Below the pieces are notes generated by a model. It was not told the origin of the DNA and made no database searches. It was given only the letters and a program-made list of their open reading frames with translations. Below are positions 56,412 through 64,000 of a DNA stretch of 64,000 bases, piece after piece. The first letter of the stretch is position 1. Each line of letters starts with the position of its first letter. Location: assembly GCA_003254905.1 (NCBI GenBank), contig QANU01006640.1:1-64000 (forward strand), written 5' to 3'. Source of the stretch: Nissolia schottii. Lineage: Eukaryota > Streptophyta > Magnoliopsida > Fabales > Fabaceae. The translations under genes were made by a program, and so were the position numbers.

Positions 56412-57042
56412 GCCTTCAGCTGCAGGCTACTGTGGCATCTTTTTATTTTTGAAAAAAATAGAAAAAGGTAAAAGATAATTATATGCACAGTGAAGGGATT
56501 TGCTCTGGCCGCCTCCCCCCACGTGCCTAAATGCCATGTTTCTTGTTTTGGTTACGTTTGATCGCGTTTTATCGTAATTTGCTCGTGTACGGCTATCCTA
56601 AAAATATTCCGAACACATATCCGCTATCTACGAATTTTTCCGGTCAGTAAGTATCTTAAGTTGAGGTATTTGTGAATTTACTGCCCGGAGGTAAATTTTC
56701 ACAGATACCTTAAGTGTCTACCGAAATTTCGGTTTCTAGCGAAACTTGGCACGAACCTCGCGACACTCCGCGAGATCGAGAAACAACTACCGTACTGGGG
56801 TTCAGAAGCATTAAATTTTCTAAATAATTTTTCTCAGTCCAATAATCGTCCCGATTGTGCCTTTAATTAAGTCAAATTGTGGATTTTTGCGAAATCTTTG
56901 TAAGGGAAAAAATCGGGATGTTACACCCACCCCCTTACTCACCGCAGGATCGTCATCCCTGTACAACTGCAACCACTTACAATCCTTCCACAAGTGGAAT
57001 GGTGGGAGTGTACCGTAGCGATAGCACTGGCGGGCGAGGGCT

Positions 57043-57192
57043 CGCTTGCCCGCATATGGAGGACAAGATCTCTCTTTTTCTTTTCTAGCCCGCATCTGGA
57101 GGGCATACTTTCTCTTTAGGAACGTGTCTGGGGGAATACTTATGCCACATCTGAAGGCATCAAGGGGGAATACTTATGCCACATCTGGAGGC
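57043..57192. repeat. Stem-loop array, loop RCATCTGGA
   Basis: Four units corresponding one-to-one to those at 60594-60743: a mutated CTTGcCC/GGaCAAG stem with loop GCATATGGA, GCCC/GGGC with GCATCTGGA, and two ATGCC/GGCAT stems (loops ACATCTGAA and ACATCTGGA). Confidence 0.75.
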
Positions 57193-57659
57193 ATCCTACC
57201 CGTCTTTTAAATGTCATGACATAAAAGCTCAAGCGTTCTTTCGTTACTTTCTTTTCTCTTGTTCCGGGTTGAAACCCGCGTTCAGATACTATCTGCGTAA
57301 CATCGGGAGGGGCTTGTCAGGTATGACGTGCCAAGAAAGGGATTTTCTATTATATAACTAAGTTATTTCTTCAAGGTACACCGACCCTTGGTGGTCGAGC
57401 CTTCTTAAGATATTTCCAGTTCCCTATGTTCAGTTACCATCTTTGCACATTAGGTACTTTATTTCTAGTGATCTATGGTTGCCCTACGTCCTATGGCAAT
57501 ACGGCTTCATGATGCATGCTCATCGTGATATTTATGATATGTTCCTATTCCTTTCGACCTTAGGTGTCTTACCATAAGGCAAACATCTGTACTCAACTGA
57601 ATCAGTGCTGATCATACTGGGTTGCTTCGACAAAACTAACCAGCACCCTCGGATCCCCA

Positions 57660-57990
57660 AACTGCTCAGCGTATAGGCCCCCACCGCTCAGCGCTACAAG
57701 CTCTGACCGCTCAGCTCAAGGCTCCTCTCGCTCAGCACTAGGAAGTCCTACCGCTCAGTGCAAGGCTCCGATCCGCTCAGTGCTCAGAGTTCACACCGCT
57801 CAGCGCCAGGATCCACTTCGCTCAGCGCTGGCCCGGTTCACCAATAGTTCTGTGTCAGCCTTATCTGCTTATGTGGCGTCCACGTCACAGATCGCTCAGC
57901 GCTACAGCTCCGCGCTCAGCGGTTTGCCCTGACTCTTTGACCACGCAAGGTTTGACTCGCGTCAAAGTGTTGTACGCACCAGGGCGCTGA
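57660..57990. repeat. CGCTCAGCGC word array
   Basis: At least ten copies of CCGCTCAGCGC or CGCTCAGTGC at irregular 20-40-bp spacing. Confidence 0.8.
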
Positions 57991-58385
57991 GCGGCCCAAG
58001 ACAGCAAGCTTTTTCATGTTCCTTTCTCACTTCTTCCAAGTTCTTGGGCATTCATCATACATCATTTTTACTTATTATTTACTCCCTATAACCATCCTAA
58101 CCATGCTTACATAAACCAAATCCTAACCAAACATTTCTAACAAATTATTTACATACACAATCACATACAAACACATAAACTCAAGAACACCAAAGGAGGT
58201 GGATAGCCTATGTTACCCACTTCCTAAGGTTGGGGTGGTGACGATGGTGGTGAGAAAGAGTTCTCCTCGAGGTCCTGATCCTGGTTCAAGCTTGAGTCGG
58301 TCTCCGGTTAGCTCAATCTATCGAGAACGGACAGAGTTTCGACAGGGTGTGAAATTTTTGTGAAAATTTTCTGCCATGGTTGGGC

Positions 58386-58393
58386 TATTTATA
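58386..58393 (-). promoter_or_regulatory. TATA box in GGCTAT/ATAGCC dyad
   Basis: TATAAATA on the minus strand of the solo LTR 52455-58957; the AAGTGGGTAAC block follows at about 58214-58224. Confidence 0.6.
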
Positions 58394-59582
58394 GCCACCA
58401 TACAGCCCCAAAATTACCTATTTACCCTTCTTATTAATTACCATAATGCCATTTCTCATTTTTCTTATTTATTTAATTAATTCAAAAAATAAATAAAAGG
58501 TCAAATCATGAATAGTAAATGAATTAAAAATAATTTACTAACCCAATCTGATTCCTCATGTGCTGAATCTAATTTCCTTTTTCCCCCGGCTCCGTTTGGC
58601 TCATTTTTTTATCGCTCGCAGTGTCGGTTCGTCGAGCACAGTCGTCCGAAAAATATTCCGCTTGTACCGTCGCGATCCTCTAATTTCCCTCTACCTAAGA
58701 TTATTAAAATTAAAAGGTGTTTATCAATTTTTCTCTGGAGGAGTATTTTCACAGGTACCTTTTACGCGTCGTAAAATTACAACAGCAGACAATCGCAGTC
58801 CGGCTGTCTGCGAAACTTCCTACAGCAACTAACCCCATATCCTATGGGCATTTGACCTATGAATTTTACATCCTAACCCCCCCTATTTCATGCTTTAGAA
58901 ATTAATTAATATCTAATCTCGGCGATTATTTCTCTAACAGGAAAGCGGGATGTTACACGTACGGCCGTCTGAAAAATATTTTGTCGTCCTTCCGTGATCT
59001 CCTAATTTTTCTAGTGAGGGTTTGGGGCTAAGTTAAGGTATTTGCAACTTTTTCCTCCATAAAAGTATATTTCCCAGAGACTTTATGTAACACCCTAGGT
59101 TAGCAGCTTATGCTTAAGTCATAATCTGCGTCCGCTAGATTATTATCTGCTGGGTGGGAATACTGGTAGTCCTTAATTTATTTAGGAAAATAGTTTAGTT
59201 AACTCAAAATAGGGACCTGTTTTTTTTTCCTTTGAAGCAAGTTACACTTAGGCGTTAAATTAGAGCCATGCGCGGGAATTATATCATATGTTCCATAGAG
59301 ACGAATAACGGATAAACGAGAGAGTCGTCAGTCATACATATTAAAAATCAAGCAGCTCAATAAACAATACTGAGTAGGGTCCAACAGTTAATAACTTACA
59401 TACATATCACAAAGTCATATATACATAACCATACATATACCTAATCTGAGTCTGTACATATCAAAACTACAAGTACTGCAAAGAATATACATCAAGGTAC
59501 ATATACATCTACAACTACTATCAAAACTACGGCTAGTCAGATGACAGGGTCAGTAAAGGCATGGCTGGTCAGGGTGTCGAGC

Positions 59583-60037
59583 TCACTCCTCGAGGTCCGT
59601 GTCCTCCTCCTCCTCGCTCTCCTCCAAGGGATCCTCCTCCTTGGTCGGAGTTGTCTCTGGTACGTCTGGCAGGTCCCGGGAAACGGTAGATGGACCTGCC
59701 TCGTCGTCGTGGGTACGAGGTGCAAACCGACGGCGGTAGACCCTGGCGACTCTCATCCTGGCTCCTTGCCGGTGGATCGGGGGTGTGGTCGTGGCTTCCA
59801 AGAATTTGGGTCGATCTCCACGTCCTTCTCGTACGGGGGAGGCTCGCCTGCTTCACCGTTCGATAGAGGGCCATCGGCAAGGGGTCCTGACTCAGCTGGT
59901 GCGGGTGATACTGCTCAGAGAGGGATGGGGTTATTCACTACGAGGACTGACCAGAGCTCTGCATCCTCCCCTGTCTTAGGGCCCACGGTCCTAAACCTGC
60001 TCCGCAAGATCCGCCGTTTCCTCGGCGGTATACTCAT
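59583..60037 (-). pseudogene. Broken copy of the LTR acidic ORF (stop and frameshift)
   Basis: Starts MSIPPRKRRILRSRFRTVG with ELWSVLVVNNPIPL, then a TGA at the same Arg codon that is mutated at 6880-7368. Continues PPYEKDVEIDPNS, then shifts frame near 59795 into RRRFAPRTHDDEAGPST and a tail EEDPLEESEEEEDTDLEE. Confidence 0.65.
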
Positions 60038-60593
60038 CTAGCTCACCTGAAGTCATAAGTGAGTAAGGTGAGAACTGATGGTTCCCAGTGGATAACTATA
60101 GGGTAGTAGGGTCTGGTTACTCAGTTAAGCTTCAGGTCACTCAAGAGATCTCTAAGTGTTCGTGCATCTAGACATCCCTACTAGTTATTACTTACCTAGG
60201 ATCCTGAGCAGCTTTATCTAATTACTAGGTGATTGGGATCTCTAGTCTTTACTTACCTAGGCATTCGCACTGATTAACCTGACTCGCGGTGCTACAGTGA
60301 CCATCTCGTACGTGTCTCACGGACGGATTACCCAACATGCATACATAGTCGTACATACATAGTCATACATACATAGTTATACATTCATACAAGTGTTACA
60401 TCAATATAATGCATGAGGGAATCGGGACTTCTCTTACGCGCCTATGGCTGCGTCCTTTTCACTGCTGGATGCCCCCACTCCCTTGTTGATTGCGGGATCG
60501 TCATCCCCATACAGCCGCAACCACTTACAACCATTCAACTGTTAGGATGGCGGGAGTGTACCCTAGCGATAGCACTGGCAAGCGAGGGCTCGT

Positions 60594-60743
60594 TTGTCCA
60601 CATCTGGAGGACAAGATCTCTCTTTTTCTTTTTTGGCCCACATCTGAAGGGCATATCTTTCTTTCTGGGAACGTGTCTGGGGGATTACTTATGCCACATC
60701 TGGAGGCATCTGGGGGAAATACTTATGCCACATCTGGAGGCAT
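60594..60743. repeat. Stem-loop array, loop ACATCTGGA
   Basis: Four units: TTGTCC/GGACAA (60594-60614), GCCC/GGGC with loop ACATCTGAA (60636-60652), ATGCC/GGCAT (60691-60709) and ATGCC/GGCAT (60725-60743). Loop fixed, stems compensatory. Confidence 0.8.
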
Positions 60744-61214
60744 CTAACTCGTCTGTTAAATGTCATGGCATAAAAGCTCAAGCGTTCTTTACTTTCTTTT
60801 CTCCCATCCGGGTGGAAACCCGCGTTCATATTTCTATCTGCTTAACATAATCGTAACCCAGTCCGTCTCGCACGGCCGGGGAGGGGCTTGTCAGGTATGA
60901 CGTGCCAAGAAAGGGATTCATATTACATAACTATGTCATAACTTCGGGCCTAGGGCCCATCTTTAGACTTAACTGGTTCCCTACAATAGATTACCGTCTT
61001 TGCACATAAGTTCATTTAATTCTAGTGATATGTGGTTGACCTAAGTCCTGTGGCAACACTGCCTCATGATGCATGCACTACTTGGTACTCGTAGTCTTTT
61101 CTTGTTCTCAGCTTACTTCAATGGCTTACAGTAATGCAGATGGAATTATATGGCCTTACCATTTACTTATAACATTTGGCCCCTTGGGTAAGGCTAGCCA
61201 ACACCCTCGGGTTC

Positions 61215-61460
61215 TCAGCCCGCTCAGCGCCACAGCCCGTCCGCTTAGCGCTCATTGACGCTCAGCGCAAGGGCTTGTCCGCTCAGCGCAAACCTGGCTC
61301 CCTGAGGTCCTGAGTCAGCCTTATTCGATGTACGTAGGGTCCAAGGCAGTTCACTCAGTGCCCCTTCCTGGCCGCTCAGCGCCTTGCCTTGAATCTTGAC
61401 CACCACGTAGCTCCTCACTCAATAGGTCTTGGTGGCAGCCCAGGCCGCTCAGCGCCCTAG
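61215..61460. repeat. CGCTCAGCGC word array
   Basis: About seven copies of (C)CGCTCAGCGC(C/A) and degenerate relatives, matching the array at 57660-57990 in position. Confidence 0.8.
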
Positions 61461-61877
61461 ACGCACCATAACATGTTTTTGTGAGTTTGGCCACCTTTCT
61501 TTGCATGCTTTCCTTGATTTCTTACCATACTTTCTCAAGGGTATTTCCACATATTTCCATCCATTACAACCCACTAAAACCTAACCTAATATCTATATGC
61601 ATGATCATCCCTAACCATTACAGTAGCTAACATAAACAAATACATACTCACATATAATCAACCAAGAACTCAAGAGCACCAAGGAGTGAGTAAAAGCCTA
61701 AGTTACCCACTTCCTTAGAGTTGGTCACGTGACAAAGAAAGTAGGAGAGAGAAGTCCTCTGCGAGCCAAGCTTTTTCCAAGCTTTGATCGTTCTCCAGTC
61801 AGCGTGAGCATGGAGTACACGAGCAGAGTTTCGGCTAGACTTGGAAATTTTCCAAGAATTTTCTGCCTTGGAGTGGC

Positions 61878-61885
61878 TATTTATA
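61878..61885 (-). promoter_or_regulatory. TATA box of the 3' LTR in a dyad
   Basis: TATAAATA on the minus strand within TGGCTAT-TT-ATAGCCA (perfect 7-bp half-sites); AAGTGGGTAAC follows at about 61702-61712. Confidence 0.65.
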
Positions 61886-62165
61886 GCCATGGTTGAAGGC
61901 ATTTGTGAATTTTTCTCCAGATGAGTATTTTCACAGATACCTTTGACGCTTCGTAAATTCTAACGACGGACAATTGCTGCCCGGTCGTTTGCGAAATTTC
62001 TTGCAACGACACACCCTATATTCTGGGGGCATTTTACCTAAGAATTTCTCGTCCTAGCTCCGTAATCATATTCTAAGAATTATTTACGATTTCTTTTCAC
62101 GAATATTTCTCTAAGGAAAAAAAAAGGGATGTTACATTCCACCCCCTTAGAAAAATTTCGGTAAA

Positions 62166-62412
62166 TTAGGAGTTACATTCCACCCCCTTAGAAAAATCTT
62201 GGTCTTCACATGCTCCATTCTCCCACAAGACGCTCACCATTTGCACTTCTCTATTCCTCGTCTGGCGAGTCTTGTGGCCCACAATTTGTCGAGGCGTCAT
62301 GGGTAGAGAGAGATCCTCCCTTGGCTGTATTTGATCCGACACAAGGACATGATCGGGTGAGGCATGATACTTCCTCAACTGAGAGACGTGAAAGACGTTG
62401 TGAACATACGTC
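62166..62412 (-). pseudogene. C-terminal end of a Ty3/gypsy chromovirus polyprotein
   Basis: Reads VHNVFHVSQLRKYHASPDHV, a typical junction of integrase C-terminus and post-integrase region. Then QPREDLSLPMTPRQIVGHKT and REVQMVSVLWENGACEDQ, which matches the start of a chromodomain-like module (normally LRNK-VPLVKVLW). The chromodomain itself is then cut short by the polypurine tract. Interrupted at about 62413 by another repeat; the rest of pol is not in the window. A 41-bp tandem duplication of the polypurine/LTR joint (62131 and 62172) precedes the LTR. Confidence 0.75.
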
Positions 62413-63583
62413 GACGAGCACCAAAACGTCGTTAGATTTTAGTGCGCGGCCAAATAATAATTTATAAACCAAGTAAACCCCGAGAACGTAGTAAAGGGGG
62501 TTAACCTAGGTCGTTTCCCAAAGAAGCAATTTAGAACCAAATCAATAGTTAAGTAAATCGGCGGGTTTTTGTTTGATGAACTTGAAAGCAATTAGAACGA
62601 GAGTAAAACAATGATGATAAAGGCAATATCCTGCATACGGCGTTTCAAGATTAAGGATTAATTCTCATCGGTTCTTAGTTAATTATTCATGAAAGGAGAT
62701 GTTGTTTATTAGTTGAGATCTCTAACTAATATGCAATTTACTTAAGAAACTACGATCGTCAATTCCTTAAGCATTTGTTAATATAGGTATTAAAACCAAG
62801 ATCTCAGCATTAAAACCCATATTAATTAAGCACCAATTGCACAACCTAATCAGATCTGATTAGTTCTCCAAAAGTTCCTTAATCATAGTTTAATAAATCT
62901 TACAATCGTCAAGATTCATTAACTTAGATTTAACCTTAACCATTAACATGCAATCGCTATGTCATTAGTTAAGGGTGGAACGAGTCATGAATATTCTTTA
63001 GGCGCAAGACCTCAAATTAATCTTAATCTTGAGTTACCGCATGCAAGATATTAAGAAACTACTCCTCCATGGTTGGAGGATTAAAACTCAAAGTAAATAA
63101 AGAGAAAGAAAGAGTAGATAAAGAGAAAGGAAAATTAAATGACAATAGGAAAAGTAAATAATAAGGCAAGAGTAAAGGAAAATAGAAAGAAGTAAATGAA
63201 AGATAAAAGTAAAGGAAAAGGAAATGGAAAGAGTAAATAAACTTAACGTAAATAAAGAGAAACAAAGAAGTAAATAAAGAAACGGAAGGATGTAAATAGC
63301 AATGGAAGATTAAAGCAAATGTAAAGCAAGAAAGAGTAAATAAAGAGAATGAAAGAGTAGATGGCAAGAAGAAATGAAACAATAGAACCTGGAATTAATT
63401 CGGCAGCACTTCGTTACAAAGCTTTAAAGAAAACAAAGCACTTTAACATAGCCTAAGTGCTTTGAAATAAAATGGAAAAAGTGAAGAATATGGAAGGAAA
63501 AGAAGGGTTCTTAGGCCTAGGAGACCTTGGGGGAGGGGTGGAAGAGAATGGAAAGGAATGCCCCTTAAATGCCTTGGCCCCCC

Positions 63584-63591
63584 TATTTATA
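63584..63591 (-). promoter_or_regulatory. TATA box of right-end LTR-like element
   Basis: TATAAATA on the minus strand within GCCTATAAATAGGGG. Confidence 0.5.
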
Positions 63592-63607
63592 GGCGTTTTC
63601 TGGGGGG

Positions 63608-63706
63608 AAATCGCTCAGCCGTTTAGTGCCATCGCTCAGCGGTTTGGCGGCAGACGCGGTTTGACAGTTAGTTCGCTCAGCGGATTGGTAATCCCGCTCA
63701 GCGGAC
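63608..63706. repeat. CGCTCAGCGG word array in the right-end element
   Basis: Four copies of CGCTCAGC(G/C)G in 100 bp, just downstream (in sense, upstream of the TATA box) of the cluster boundary; this element is otherwise unrelated to the chromovirus LTRs. Confidence 0.7.
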
Positions 63707-64000
63707 TGACTTGCACAACAGTCAGTAAAACTGAAATATCTTCAGCTACAGACCTCCGATTGAGGTGATTCAAATTCCCACGTAAAGCTAAGAGATAGAG
63801 CTACAACTTTGTAGTTGACATAAAATCGTGATTCAATCTCTATCATGGCTCAAAATCAATGGCAAAGTCAGTGTCAGAAATTCTCAGCTCATCTTTTAAC
63901 CAAATCTTTTTGGATTTGAATTTGATCTTGCATTCGTTGATCCAAATCTTCTCTTCACATCTTCAATGATCCTCCTAGACATTCATTCCCTGTAATTCAA

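Larger units (their letters stand above)
53816..56925 (-). mobile_element. Nested solo LTR, 3110 bp, TSD CCCAC
   Basis: On the minus strand TGTAACATCCCGATTTTTTC to CTAGGGTGTTTCA. The CCCAC target repeat is at 53811-53815 and 56926-56930. Its GTGTTTCA end matches LTR C and LTR D. It contains a divergent acidic ORF with one stop (54318-54767), a stem-loop array (55294-55530), GCTCAGCGGGG words (55915-56005) and a TATA box (56404-56411). Confidence 0.9.
52455..58957 (-). mobile_element. Solo LTR (about 3.39 kb without its nested insert), TSD CGTAC
   Basis: On the minus strand it starts TGTAACATCCCGCTTTCC and ends CCTAGGGTGTTACA. It is flanked by CGTAC at 52450-52454 and 58958-58962. It contains an intact acidic ORF (52930-53391), the stem-loop array 57043-57192, CGCTCAGCG words (57660-57990) and a TATA dyad (58386-58393). 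The nested LTR at 53816-56925 splits it at CCCAC; the homologous LTR at 60474-60483 is uninterrupted there. Confidence 0.9.
49733..59085 (-). mobile_element. Outer chromovirus-type LTR, interrupted by nested elements
   Basis: On the minus strand it ends GTAGGGGTGTTACA at 49733. Its own sequence is 49733-52454 plus 58963-59085. It has been split by the solo LTR at 52455-58957 and then by a larger element whose 3' LTR is 59086-62136, so its start lies beyond the window. It carries a TATA box (52205-52212), CGCTCAGCGGTC words (51600-51810) and CAGG-YCTAKG-CCTG hairpins (50990-51145). At the conserved ORF site it has only an 11-codon frame (ATG near 50223). Confidence 0.75.
59086..62136 (-). mobile_element. 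3' LTR (3051 bp) of a chromovirus-type element extending past the window
   Basis: On the minus strand it starts TGTAACATCCC right after a polypurine tract (CTAAGGGGGTGGA) and polyprotein codons, and ends CCTAGGGTGTTACA at 59086. So the element's coding part lies to the right. It contains a broken acidic ORF (59583-60037), stem-loop array (60594-60743), CGCTCAGCGC words (61215-61460) and a TATA dyad (61878-61885). Left flank is CTTTA; the matching target repeat must be outside the window. Confidence 0.85.
62413..64000 (-). mobile_element. LTR-like element inserted in the chromovirus polyprotein region
   Basis: Minus-strand copy of the repeat at 1200-2490, ending TAACGACGTTTTGGTGC at about 62413. 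Contains a TATA box (63584-63591), CGCTCAGCGG words (63608-63706) and a purine-rich AAGTAAA/GAAAGAG tract (63090-63370). No gene is recognised; frames through the purine tract are low-complexity. Continues beyond the window. Confidence 0.6.

Noticed and set aside
63059-63382. 107-codon hydrophobic frame (Phe/Leu/Ser/Tyr-rich), resembling a membrane protein
   Set aside because: Low-complexity translation of a purine-rich AAGTAAA/GAAAGAG tract on the opposite strand.

Overview
Kind of organism. This is nuclear DNA of a eudicot plant, most likely a legume. That placement is an inference from the CYP71D-like P450s and from an Ogre/Tat-type retrotransposon with a tRNA-Arg primer site. AT-rich DNA, intron-split P450 genes, a plant U2AF35 gene and stacked LTR retrotransposons exclude a prokaryote. 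Only three complete or near-complete host genes are visible: two P450s and U2AF35. Most of the rest is transposon sequence.

Layout. 1-10.7 kb: LTR fragments, a repeat that recurs inverted at the right end of the window, a transposon-type minus-strand ORF, and a 3.9-kb solo LTR (6387-10273, target duplication TCGAG). 10.7-17.2 kb: a 3' LTR joined to the last codons of a chromovirus-type polyprotein, holding a MITE-like element and a nested solo LTR (14368-17004, TTTAC). 17.2-37.1 kb: a tandem array of three copies of a P450 unit, all on the minus strand: copy A complete (17641-19566), copy B reduced to exon 2 (28635-29264), copy C complete (33931-36153). It is broken up by a solo LTR carrying another solo LTR, an Ogre LTR fragment, a MITE and a SINE-like insertion. 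37.1-46.4 kb: gene-poor, with a small copia-like element, a gag fragment and a LINE remnant. 46.4-47.6 kb: U2AF35 on the minus strand. 48-64 kb: a hAT-like MITE, a dead LINE and at least four nested LTR insertions.

What stands out. The long LTRs belong to one Ty3/gypsy group (start TGTAACATCCC, end GGGTGTTACA or GGGTGTTTCA; polyprotein end adjoining the LTR at two sites). Several carry, inside the LTR, an ORF of about 150-176 codons for a basic-to-acidic protein. The LTRs also share a TATA box in a dyad, a possible splice donor and acceptor pair, a conserved hairpin and two hypervariable domains. Those domains are made of short stem-loop or palindromic words whose stems change in a compensatory way while the loop stays fixed within an array. 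This LTR-embedded ORF and hairpin system is the best candidate for something undescribed.

How it fits together. Full sites, empty sites and shared insertions give a relative history for the P450 array: LTR D inserted, the unit duplicated at a junction near 20368, a second LTR entered copy B, copy B was duplicated to give C, then an Ogre insertion and a deletion removed exon 1 of B. All boundaries were read by eye, so they may be off by a few bases.
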